The notes: generated by a model from the letters alone, not told the origin. A stretch of 7,595 nt of DNA from Planktothrix sp. UBA8402 (GCA_003456035.1 DMPJ01000250.1:7933-15527); one strand, 5' to 3'. Shown: positions 1 through 6,597, counted from the stretch's first letter. Program-made: numbers and translations.

Positions 1-1379
1 GGTTTAATAATATCTTTCAGGTAAATAATTCCATACAATTCATTATCTTTGCAAACGCCTAAAGGTGTACCACCCAAACGAGAAACACGCTGATAAGCGA
101 TATCTAAATCATCCGTTAGTTGACCGCCACGAGAACGAACAAAACCCTTAATTGAATCAACAGCCCCTTTTCTAACTTCGCTTTTATCGGGTAAGTTTGT
201 ACCACTCATGCGAGTTCTGGCAGAAAACTCAATTCCTTCGGCTAATTCTCGATTAAAATTAACCGTCGCCCCCATTTTTTCGGCGAGTCTAACAATTGAT
301 TTTCCTTCTGGAGTCTCATCAAAAATACTAGCCATGAGCGCTACTTTAGCAACGGCTTCTGGAGTATAGTTATTAACCGGAATAAACTCCTCGGCCAGTC
401 GATTTCCTAACGTAATAGTTCCGGTTTTATCTAATACTAAAGTATTGATATCCCCACAGGCTTCTACCGCCCGTCCCGATGTGGCAACAACATTAAATTG
501 AGCCACTCGATCCATTCCAGCAATTCCAATTGCACTTAATAAACCGCCAATTGTTGTTGGAATTAATGCCACTAATAGGGCAATTAAAATTACAATACCA
601 ACCGGAGATTGAACGTAATTAGCAATGGGTGAAATCGTAGCTACTACAATTAAAAAAACTTCGGTTAATACTGCCAATAACACCGTTAAGGCAATTTCAT
701 TTGGGGTTTTTGTTCGTTCTGCCCCTTCAACTAAAGCAATCATTCGGTCTAAAAATCCTTTCCCCGGTTCCGATGTCACCCGCAAGATTAATTCATCAGA
801 AATAATCCGAGTTCCTCCCGTTACAGAACTAGCAACATCGCTTCCAGGTTCTTTTAAAACCGGGGCAGATTCTCCAGTAATTGCTGATTCATCAACAGAA
901 GCAACTCCCGCAATTACGACCGCATCCACTGGAATCATATCTCCAGCAATAACTTTAATTTGATCTCCTTTTTTTAACGATGTAGAACTAATTTCTTCAA
1001 TTAAACCATCGGGTAATAATTTGCGGGCGGTGGTTTCTGCTTTGGTCGAACGTAAGGAATCTGCTTGCGCTTTTCCCCGTCCTTCTGCGACCGCTTCAGC
1101 GAAATTTGCAAATAGTAGGGTTAATAATAAAATCAATGTGACGAGGAAATTAAAGAAGCGATTATTTTCTCCTTGAATAGTTCCAAATAAATTAGGATCA
1201 AGAACTAATAAGGCTGTAATAATTGTTCCTAACCAAACGACAAACATCACAGGATTTTTAATCATGTATCGCGGATCAAGTTTGCTAAAAGCATCCCGAA
1301 ACGCTCGTTGATAAAGTCTTTTAGTATTGACTTTATTTTGCTTTTTTTGTTGTCGTTTATTTAAGCGAGTTTGCATCAT
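1..1379 (-). CDS. kdpB: Potassium-transporting ATPase, ATP-hydrolysing subunit KdpB (partial, C-terminus outside window)
   Basis: KdpB is the P-type ATPase subunit of the high-affinity KdpFABC potassium importer in the plasma membrane; it hydrolyses ATP through an aspartyl-phosphate intermediate. My translation of the minus strand gives 459 residues before the window ends. The family is usually around 680-700 residues, so about two thirds is present and the gene is cut by the window edge, not broken. Visible motifs in order: the KdpB signature AEGRGKAQADSLR (about 98-110), actuator motif TGES (168-171), membrane motif PTTIGGLL (274-281), phosphorylation motif DKTGT (D317), nucleotide-domain phenylalanine F385 and KGAVD lysine K404. 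The last visible residues, YLKDIIK, are the start of another conserved stretch. The start is ATGATG at 1379; no clear Shine-Dalgarno precedes it. It follows kdpA in the same direction after 135 bp. kdpC should follow to the left. Identity is very secure. Confidence 0.97.
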   Translation of the reverse strand, partial: MMQTRLNKRQQKKQNKVNTKRLYQRAFRDAFSKLDPRYMIKNPVMFVVWLGTIITALLVLDPNLFGTIQGENNRFFNFLVTLILLLTLLFANFAEAVAEGRGKAQADSLRSTKAETTARKLLPDGLIEEISSTSLKKGDQIKVIAGDMIPVDAVVIAGVASVDESAITGESAPVLKEPGSDVASSVTGGTRIISDELILRVTSEPGKGFLDRMIALVEGAERTKTPNEIALTVLLAVLTEVFLIVVATISPIANYVQSPVGIVILIALLVALIPTTIGGLLSAIGIAGMDRVAQFNVVATSGRAVEACGDINTLVLDKTGTITLGNRLAEEFIPVNNYTPEAVAKVALMASIFDETPEGKSIVRLAEKMGATVNFNRELAEGIEFSARTRMSGTNLPDKSEVRKGAVDSIKGFVRSRGGQLTDDLDIAYQRVSRLGGTPLGVCKDNELYGIIYLKDIIK

Positions 1380-1437
1380 AAAATTGAAGGGTATTTGATG
1401 AAAAATAGGGTGATTAAGCTGTTCCGCATTTAAACTT

Positions 1438-1471
1438 TATATTCTAGCCAGCGAGGACGCTGGCACTACAA
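1438..1471. repeat. Palindromic interspersed-type repeat between kdpA and kdpB
   Basis: A perfect 7-bp inverted repeat, GCCAGCG (1447-1453) and CGCTGGC (1458-1464), encloses the 4-base loop AGGA. It is much GC-richer than its surroundings. Read on the minus strand it gives GTAGTGCCAGCG, then TCCT, then CGCTGGC. From memory, phrases of the form GTAGTGC plus a short GC-rich palindrome are scattered through intergenic regions of many filamentous cyanobacteria, so I read it as one copy of a dispersed palindromic repeat. No T-run follows the stem on either strand, so it is not a typical intrinsic terminator. In the kdpAB transcript it would fold into a stem-loop and could affect RNA stability or the ratio of the two proteins. 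The outer limits are approximate. Confidence 0.6.
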
Positions 1472-1514
1472 GGATTTCACAATTTTTTAATCTCCCATTT
1501 AGATGCTTAACAGC

Positions 1515-3218
1515 TTATTTGAGACTAGCAATTTGAAAGGCTTCCGCCACTGGCCCTAATGCTAAAACAGGTAAGAATGTTAAGGCTCCTAAAATCAAAA
1601 TCACTCCCGTTGTCACACTGGTAAATAGGAGAGAATTGGTTTTTAATGTGCCAGGAGTTTCGGGAACAGGTTGTTTATTTAATAGACTTTCTGCTAATAG
1701 CAATAAAGCCACAATTGGAATATAACGTCCGGCTAAAAGTACAACACTGGTACTAAGATTCCACCAGATAGTATTATCCCCTAATCCTTCAAATCCTGAG
1801 CCATTATTGGCGGCGGCGGAAGCATATTCATAAAACACTTGGGAAATGCCATGAAATCCAGGGTTTGAAATCCCTGAAAGTTGAGGATAGGCGAGGGTAA
1901 TAGCACCAGGAATTAAAATGACAATAGGATGAACCAGTAAAATGACACTGGCGAGAATAATTTGTTGTTTTTCAATTTTTCGCCCTAGAAATTCTGGGGT
2001 TCTACCCACCATTAATCCGGTTAAAAACACGGTTAAAATCAGGAAAATAAATAAGTAAACTGTTCCGGTTCCTTGTCCTCCCCAAACAATTTGTAAAAAC
2101 AGATTAAATAAGGTTGAAAAACCTCCATTTGGCATGAATGAATCGAGCATCCCATTAACAGCACCGCACATGGTTCCGGTTGTGGTAACAGCCCACAATG
2201 CGGTTTCTGCCCAACCAAACCGAATTTCTTTTCCTTCTAAATTCGGAGCTTGTTGACCGAGAAAATTATTAACAATTGGGTTTCCTTGAAATTCTCCAAG
2301 GGCGGTAATAATAATGAAGCCGGAATAGATTAAAAATACCATTCCAAACAGTAACCAAGTTTGTTTTTTATCCTGGGTAAAAATTCCAAAGGTATAAATC
2401 AAAGCAGCAGGAATACTAACCATTGCTAAGGTTTCTATTAAGTTAGAAAACCCATTGGGATTTTCATAGGGATGGGCTGAATTTGCTCCAAAGAAACCGC
2501 CTCCATTTTCTCCTAATTGTTTAATGATTTCAAAATGAGCAATTGGCCCCCGGGCGATGACTTGGGTTCCTCCATCTAAGGGGGTAAAAATTTGCGATCC
2601 TGCTAAGGTTTCCGGCACACCTAATGCTAATAAAATGACTGCTCCAATTAAGGAAATAGGTAATAAAATTCGAGTAATAGAACGGGTAAAATCAACATGG
2701 AAATTCCCTAATGATCTGCCTGTTATTCCTCGAATAAAAGCGATAGAAACGGCTAAACCTGTCGCAGCCGAAGTAAACATTAAAAACCCTAATGCGAGCA
2801 TCTGGGTGGCATGACTGAAGGTATTTTCACCGGAATAATGTTGTTGATTAGTATTGGTTAAAAATGAAATTGTTGTATGTAAGGTTAAATCCCAAGGTGG
2901 GGCATTTAATTGCAGGGGATTTAAGGGTAAAACTGCTTGTAAACTGATGATAAAATAGACAAAAACTCCCATGACTAAGTTGATCAAAAGCATGGCACGA
3001 GCATATTGCCAACCTGTCATATCCCGTTGGAAATGAACCCCACTGAGGTTATAAATTAGGCGTTCCAGGGGATTTAGTATGGGGTCAAGAAGGGTCTTTT
3101 TCCCTAAAAAAACATTAGCAATATAGGTTCCAAAAATAGGAACAATCGCCACTAATAGTCCTAATGTTAGGGCAATTTGAAAAAATCCTTGCCACATAAA
3201 TATGATGGAAATTAACAT
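1515..3218 (-). CDS. kdpA: Potassium-transporting ATPase, potassium-binding subunit KdpA
   Basis: KdpA is the membrane subunit of the Kdp pump that selects K+; it belongs to the superfamily of K+ transporters with four pore-loop repeats. The 567-residue product is close to the usual length (557 in E. coli) and is a typical multi-helix membrane protein. All four selectivity-loop regions are recognisable: [11 protein letters not shown] (121-131), [14 protein letters not shown] (237-250), TGTMCGAV (347-354) and AAANNGSGF (468-476). The GRTPEFLG segment (405-412) is also conserved. The start at 3218 has an AGGA 10 bp upstream. An internal ATG at 3197 (residue 8, [10 protein letters not shown]) aligns better with known KdpA N-termini but has no ribosome binding site, so the start is open to a seven-residue revision. 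It is the first gene of the operon, transcribed away from the kinase/regulator pair. The gene is intact and no expected motif is missing. Confidence 0.97.
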   Translation of the reverse strand: MLISIIFMWQGFFQIALTLGLLVAIVPIFGTYIANVFLGKKTLLDPILNPLERLIYNLSGVHFQRDMTGWQYARAMLLINLVMGVFVYFIISLQAVLPLNPLQLNAPPWDLTLHTTISFLTNTNQQHYSGENTFSHATQMLALGFLMFTSAATGLAVSIAFIRGITGRSLGNFHVDFTRSITRILLPISLIGAVILLALGVPETLAGSQIFTPLDGGTQVIARGPIAHFEIIKQLGENGGGFFGANSAHPYENPNGFSNLIETLAMVSIPAALIYTFGIFTQDKKQTWLLFGMVFLIYSGFIIITALGEFQGNPIVNNFLGQQAPNLEGKEIRFGWAETALWAVTTTGTMCGAVNGMLDSFMPNGGFSTLFNLFLQIVWGGQGTGTVYLFIFLILTVFLTGLMVGRTPEFLGRKIEKQQIILASVILLVHPIVILIPGAITLAYPQLSGISNPGFHGISQVFYEYASAAANNGSGFEGLGDNTIWWNLSTSVVLLAGRYIPIVALLLLAESLLNKQPVPETPGTLKTNSLLFTSVTTGVILILGALTFLPVLALGPVAEAFQIASLK

Positions 3219-3228
3219 CTGAATTTAA

Positions 3229-3232
3229 TCCT
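3229..3232 (-). promoter_or_regulatory. Candidate ribosome binding site of kdpA
   Basis: The minus strand reads AGGA, then 10 bases, then the ATG at 3218. The spacing is slightly long, but no comparable purine-rich site precedes the alternative ATG at 3197, so this favours the longer KdpA. Confidence 0.4.
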
Positions 3233-3242
3233 ATTATTTTAC

Positions 3243-3257
3243 TTTTTTCCGAAAAAA
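3243..3257. repeat. Perfect palindrome in kdpA leader
   Basis: TTTTTTC and GAAAAAA face each other around a single central C (3250). The site lies 25-39 bp upstream of the kdpA start codon, just downstream of the TATACT hexamer if that is a promoter element. It could be an operator or a weak RNA hairpin. With arms made mainly of A and T runs it may equally be chance. Confidence 0.3.
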
Positions 3258-3368
3258 CAATCTAACAAAAAGTATAATTTTGAGCAGCACACGATATAAG
3301 CAAAAAACATAAGAGATATGTAGCGACTTCTACCTGAAATTATAAACCTGTTGATATAGATGAGGGTA

Positions 3369-3386
3369 TAACTAGAGATATAGTTA
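3369..3386. promoter_or_regulatory. Inverted repeat, candidate operator in the divergent region
   Basis: TAACTA (3369-3374) and TAGTTA (3381-3386) form perfect 6-bp arms around GAGATA. An overlapping second pair, TAGAG (3373-3377) and CTCTA (3388-3392), is also present. The site is about 57 bp upstream of the kinase start and overlaps the TATAAC hexamer. NarL-family regulators often bind short inverted repeats, so it is a candidate site for the neighbouring regulator, but nothing in the sequence proves binding. Confidence 0.3.
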
Positions 3387-3443
3387 ACTCTAAACGCTAA
3401 TTTTAAGCTAAATTAAAAAGAGTAATCAATTGAGAAATAAATT

Positions 3444-4520
3444 ATGATTTTAAAAAATACTTTAAAAATTTATTGGTTGATTTTTGGATTCTTTGCGGTG
3501 GTAATTTTATTAGAATATATGACGCCCGCAGAATATGTTTTCGGTTATCTTTATACGATTACTATTTTATTAGCTCATCCCCGTTTAAATCGGATGATTA
3601 CCTTACAAGTTACTGTAGCCGCTTGTTTATTAACGTTATTTAACTTAATTTTTCCGAATTCTGAAATTATCAATTCAGCAACAGTTGCTAATCGAGTGAT
3701 TGCTGTTTTTGCCTTAATTGTTACAGGTTGGTTAAGTGATCGCACTCGTCGCTATGAAGAAGCGATTTCTCAACAACAAGTTCAACTCCAAGCTCATAGT
3801 AAACTTGCTAGTGTTCGAGAAGATTTTGCTTCTACTTTGACCCATGATTTAAAAACACCCCTTTTAGGGGCAATTGAAACGCTAAAATCCTTTCAAAACA
3901 GACAGTTTGGTGACATTAATTCGACTCAAGAAAAAATTCTCGATATGATGTTGCGTTCTCACCAAAACAGCTTACAATTAGTTCAAACTTTATTGGATGT
4001 TTATCGCAATGATACGGAGGGATTAAAACTAAATTTAGAAGCGATTAATTTAGTCAAAATAGCAGAAGAAGCGATCGCAAATTTAACCGATTTAGCAACA
4101 ACCCGGCGAATTTATTTGGGTTTAAGTTATCGGGACTCCGATTTTCGGCGATTTCTCTGGGTGAAAGGTGATCAACTGCAACTTCAGCGCGTTTTTAGCA
4201 ATTTATTAATTAATGGGATTAATCATTCTCCGCGTGGGGGTCGGGTTGAGGTAATATTAGAATCGGAAGCTCATTTTCAGGTGGTGAAAATTTGGGATCA
4301 GGGTTTAGGAATAACCCCGGCAGAATTGCCAAATTTGTTTGAGCGATTTTATCAGGGAAATAGCGATCGCCAAGCTCAAGGCTCAGGATTAGGATTATAC
4401 TTAACTCGACAAATTATTGAAGCCCATGGGGGTATAATTTGGGCAGAAAATAAAATTCCTAATGGAGCGATGTTTTGTTTTCGTCTTCCGGCTTTGGCTC
4501 AGGGAGAAGTTCAACTGTAA
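3444..4520 (+). CDS. Membrane-bound sensor histidine kinase (HisKA / HATPase_c), partner of the downstream regulator
   Basis: A 358-residue two-component sensor kinase. The N-terminal 100 residues are hydrophobic and suggest four membrane helices (about 9-25, 31-45, 51-70, 82-97) with almost no extracellular loop, so the signal is probably sensed within or next to the membrane. A short charged, glutamine-rich helix follows (99-122). The catalytic half is complete: H-box LTHDLKTPL with the phospho-acceptor H134, N-box NLLINGINHS (253-262, key Asn N257), G1 box DQGLG (285-289), F-box LFERFYQG (298-305) and G2 box GSGLGLYL (313-320). It lacks the KdpD-N and universal-stress domains of classical KdpD. 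The ATG at 3444 has only a weak GAGAAA upstream. The regulator gene starts 32 bp later, so the two form an operon divergent from kdpA. The family looks common in cyanobacteria, but I cannot give it a name. The signal is unknown. Confidence 0.93.
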   Translation: MILKNTLKIYWLIFGFFAVVILLEYMTPAEYVFGYLYTITILLAHPRLNRMITLQVTVAACLLTLFNLIFPNSEIINSATVANRVIAVFALIVTGWLSDRTRRYEEAISQQQVQLQAHSKLASVREDFASTLTHDLKTPLLGAIETLKSFQNRQFGDINSTQEKILDMMLRSHQNSLQLVQTLLDVYRNDTEGLKLNLEAINLVKIAEEAIANLTDLATTRRIYLGLSYRDSDFRRFLWVKGDQLQLQRVFSNLLINGINHSPRGGRVEVILESEAHFQVVKIWDQGLGITPAELPNLFERFYQGNSDRQAQGSGLGLYLTRQIIEAHGGIIWAENKIPNGAMFCFRLPALAQGEVQL

Positions 4521-5170
4521 CACTTAAAATTTTTTGAAAAAAGTTAGTAAAAATGCCATCAAACCTATTAAGAGTTTTATTAGTCGAAGATGATGAATTA
4601 TTCCGTTTAGGACTAAATATTCGTTTACAAAAAGAACCAGAAATTAAAATTATTGGGGAAGCAACTGATGGGGAAACCGCCGTTGAATTAACGAATCAAT
4701 ATTTACCCGATGTGGTATTATTAGATGTAGGATTACCTGGAATTGGAGGGGTAGAAGCCTGTCGTCAAATTAAACAAAACCATCCTGAAACCCCGATTTT
4801 GGTCTTAACTTCCCATTCCCAAAAAAGCCTAATTGAAAGATTAATCAAAGCGGGTGCATCGGGGTATTGTTTAAAAGGAATTGAACCGAATTTACTAATT
4901 TTAGCTTTACATTCTGTGGCGGCGGGAGCTTTTTGGTGGGATCAAACAGTGACAGCAGAAATTCGGACATTGTTTGATAATATCGAATCAGGAAAAACTC
5001 AAAATACAGCGATCGCTGATCATGATTTAACCCACAGGGAACAGGAAATTTTAGCCTTAATTGCCGATGGCAAAACTAATCAAGAAATTGCTAATTTACT
5101 TCATATTACATCAGGAACGGTTAGAAGTCATGTTCATGCCATTTTACAAAAGTTAGAGGTACGCGATCGC
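4071..5170. repeat. Four HIP1 octamers (GCGATCGC) within the two-component genes
   Basis: The palindrome GCGATCGC occurs at 4071-4078, 4363-4370, 5009-5016 and 5163-5170. HIP1 is a known over-represented octamer of many cyanobacterial genomes and supports the taxonomic reading. All four copies lie inside the kinase and regulator genes; I saw none in the kdp or thrB regions. Confidence 0.9.
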
Positions 5171-5224
5171 ACCCAAGCAGCAATTTTAGCGATTCAAAAA
5201 GGATTAATTTCTAAACCTTCATGA
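4553..5224 (+). CDS. NarL/LuxR-family response regulator (REC + HTH)
   Basis: A 223-residue DNA-binding response regulator of the usual size. The receiver domain (about 6-122) has the acidic pocket E12/D13, phospho-acceptor D58 in LLDVGLPG, switch threonine T86 in LTSHS and lysine K108 in CLKG. After a linker (about 130-156) comes a LuxR-type helix-turn-helix (159-216) with the typical LTHREQEILALIADG start, TNQEIA and TVRSHVHAIL recognition segment. It should be phosphorylated by the kinase encoded just upstream and then bind DNA as a dimer. No Shine-Dalgarno is visible; the A-rich leader is common in this group and no better start exists. It is not KdpE, which has an OmpR-type winged helix. 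Targets are unknown; its own promoter region and the divergent kdpA promoter are the nearest candidates. Confidence 0.94.
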   Translation: MPSNLLRVLLVEDDELFRLGLNIRLQKEPEIKIIGEATDGETAVELTNQYLPDVVLLDVGLPGIGGVEACRQIKQNHPETPILVLTSHSQKSLIERLIKAGASGYCLKGIEPNLLILALHSVAAGAFWWDQTVTAEIRTLFDNIESGKTQNTAIADHDLTHREQEILALIADGKTNQEIANLLHITSGTVRSHVHAILQKLEVRDRTQAAILAIQKGLISKPS

Positions 5225-5241
5225 TCCCTGATTCAAGTGTG

Positions 5242-5259
5242 ATAAAAGTTAACTTTTAT
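5242..5259. terminator. AT-rich palindrome between convergent operons
   Basis: ATAAAAGTT (5242-5250) and AACTTTTAT (5251-5259) make a perfect 18-bp palindrome lying 17 bp after the regulator stop. The minus-strand version also ends in U-rich sequence. It may serve as a weak bidirectional terminator together with the stem at 5260-5277. The arms are nearly all A/T, so stability is low. Confidence 0.4.
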
Positions 5260-5283
5260 TAGGTTTAATTCAACCTATTTTTT
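5260..5283 (+). terminator. Intrinsic terminator of the kinase/regulator operon
   Basis: TAGGTT (5260-5265) pairs perfectly with AACCTA (5272-5277) around the loop TAATTC, and six T residues follow (5278-5283). It lies 35 bp after the regulator stop. The T-run overlaps the stop codon of the convergent gene that ends at 5282. The 6-bp stem is short but the arrangement is typical. Confidence 0.6.
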
Positions 5284-6586
5284 ATAATTCAGATTCATCT
5301 AAACGTTTTTGCCATTGCACATCAATTTTATCAGAATTTTGTTCCTCTTGTTCTAATAAATCCGTTTCTGTTGTATAGGCTAAATTATCTTTATTAATCA
5401 CAGTTTTCTTGGCAAATTGACTGGCATAATTGAGTTTTTCCTGTATAATTGAATTATCATCAGCTAAAATATTAACTCTGTTTTTTCGGGTTGTATTGCG
5501 AATAATAATTTTTTGATTTTTCCATTGCACCCAGAAATATCTAATTAAAGGAATAGTCAAAAATCCTACACCATAAATTAATAAAACTGGATAAATTACA
5601 TGAACAAATCCCAAAAATCCGGTTAAATATCCAGCAACTTCAGGGGTTTTCAATAAACTACCTAACATTAATGCTCCAATCACATTAACCGAACCTAAAC
5701 CAATAGCTCCCATAATTTGCCCGGAACTTGCCAGACTAAATCGCCATTTTTTTTCTTTTAAATAAGCAGAAACCGACTTAGAATGGGAGGCTTTGGCTGT
5801 GGTTTGTAATTCGGGAAAATGATAGATTAACTGCCCCTCTGGACTCACCTCCGGTCTACCATCAAATCTAGTTAAAATTGGTAACATATAATCTTCATAT
5901 TCCTGAGCCACTGAACTCCCAATTTCATCTAAATAGGGAGTCACTTGTTCAGCAATAATCGCGCCTTTTTGGTTTTGAATGACCATACCAATTGTTTGCC
6001 ATCGGCGTTCTTCTAAATTATAATTAGGGTTGCCATCTCCAAAAATAAACGAAAAAACAGATTCCAAAAAATTCATCTCTTTCTTTTGATCGCTACTTTT
6101 AGCATTTTGGCGTTGATAATTATTATTATTGACCGTAGAAAACCACCGAAAATCAGGCATCAACCAAGTGATCCACAACCAACTTCCACCCCGACTTCCC
6201 CCAGAATTGTTATTATTTTGATTTGAATTAATCACAACTAAAATCGTAATAATAGCAGCGACAATCAGAAGAATCGAGGCAATTAAAATAATTCCAAATG
6301 AAATTCTAATCAGGTAAAATAAAACTTTCCAGATTTTTTCCCACCAGGCTTGTAACTTTAATTGCCAATATTTGTTCCGCAGAATTGCCTGGAAATTGCG
6401 GGGAAATTCAAAAGCAATATCCCCCGACTCAGCTACTTGCAAATGACCTCCGGCTTCCGATGCCAGGACTAAAAGTTCCCGTTGGGCGATATTAAGATCA
6501 ATTCCGGCTTGAGTTGCCACATCGCCACTGGTGACACGATATCCCAGTTTTTCAACAGCATTAATAATACTAGGATTAAGAACCAT
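5282..6586 (-). CDS. Conserved membrane protein of unknown function with two winged-helix-like segments
   Basis: A 434-residue protein I cannot assign a biochemical role. Residues 1-70 look like a small winged-helix-type domain (GDVATQAGIDLNIAQREL, then LQVAESGDIAFEFPRN). A strong membrane segment follows (about 88-119), then asparagine-rich linkers (NNNN at 124-127 and 153-156). Residues 192-262 resemble the first domain again, ending EVSPEGQLIYHFPEL. Further hydrophobic segments lie at about 291-312 and 318-351, and the C-terminal 80 residues are polar and charged. It resembles a family conserved in cyanobacteria with plant chloroplast relatives (I recall Arabidopsis At5g03900, loosely described as iron-sulphur-cluster related); this is from memory and tentative. 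The start ATG at 6586 is well supported by AGGAG 6 bp upstream. It sits 9 bp after thrB in the same direction and is very probably co-transcribed with it. Confidence 0.85.
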   Translation of the reverse strand: MVLNPSIINAVEKLGYRVTSGDVATQAGIDLNIAQRELLVLASEAGGHLQVAESGDIAFEFPRNFQAILRNKYWQLKLQAWWEKIWKVLFYLIRISFGIILIASILLIVAAIITILVVINSNQNNNNSGGSRGGSWLWITWLMPDFRWFSTVNNNNYQRQNAKSSDQKKEMNFLESVFSFIFGDGNPNYNLEERRWQTIGMVIQNQKGAIIAEQVTPYLDEIGSSVAQEYEDYMLPILTRFDGRPEVSPEGQLIYHFPELQTTAKASHSKSVSAYLKEKKWRFSLASSGQIMGAIGLGSVNVIGALMLGSLLKTPEVAGYLTGFLGFVHVIYPVLLIYGVGFLTIPLIRYFWVQWKNQKIIIRNTTRKNRVNILADDNSIIQEKLNYASQFAKKTVINKDNLAYTTETDLLEQEEQNSDKIDVQWQKRLDESEL

Positions 6587-6592
6587 TAGTTT

Positions 6593-6597
6593 CTCCT
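6593..6597 (-). promoter_or_regulatory. Strong ribosome binding site overlapping the thrB stop
   Basis: The minus strand reads AGGAG, then six bases, then the ATG at 6586. It overlaps the TAG stop codon of thrB (6598-6596), an arrangement that suggests translational coupling. It is the clearest Shine-Dalgarno in the window. Confidence 0.75.

Larger units (their letters stand above)
3219..3443. promoter_or_regulatory. Divergent kdpA / histidine kinase intergenic region
   Basis: This 225-bp AT-rich stretch separates two divergently transcribed operons and must hold both promoters. On the minus strand there is a perfect TATAAT at 3344-3339 (about 120 bp before kdpA) and a TATACT at 3276-3271 (about 52 bp before kdpA); neither has a convincing -35 hexamer at 16-18 bp. 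On the plus strand TATAAC at 3367-3372 is the nearest -10-like hexamer before the kinase, also without a good -35. Poor -35 boxes are compatible with activator-dependent promoters, but AT-rich DNA makes -10 matches by chance common. Two inverted repeats in the region are listed separately. No RNA gene was seen. Confidence 0.55.

Noticed and set aside
625..963. 112-residue plus-strand reading frame
   Set aside because: It lies antisense within kdpB, is low in complexity (Thr/Ser/Ala rich), and matches no family I recognise; a shadow of the real gene.
1376..1429. 17-codon minus-strand frame (MRNSLITLFFIKYPSIL) whose TGA overlaps the kdpB ATG
   Set aside because: The ATGA overlap would suit translational coupling, but there is no ribosome binding site and a frame this short is expected by chance in AT-rich DNA.
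1438..1471. Intrinsic terminator between kdpA and kdpB
   Set aside because: The stem is good but no T-run follows it on the transcribed strand, and the two genes are expected to be co-transcribed.
2557..2814. 85-residue plus-strand reading frame
   Set aside because: Antisense to conserved KdpA sequence, with no ribosome binding site or recognisable domain.
3339..3344. Perfect TATAAT on the minus strand as the definite kdpA promoter
   Set aside because: No -35 hexamer is found at the right distance and AT-rich DNA gives such matches often; kept only as a candidate in the intergenic entry.
3444..5224. Calling the pair kdpD and kdpE
   Set aside because: The kinase lacks the KdpD-N and Usp domains and the regulator has a LuxR-type helix-turn-helix, not the OmpR-type domain of KdpE; only position suggests a kdp role.
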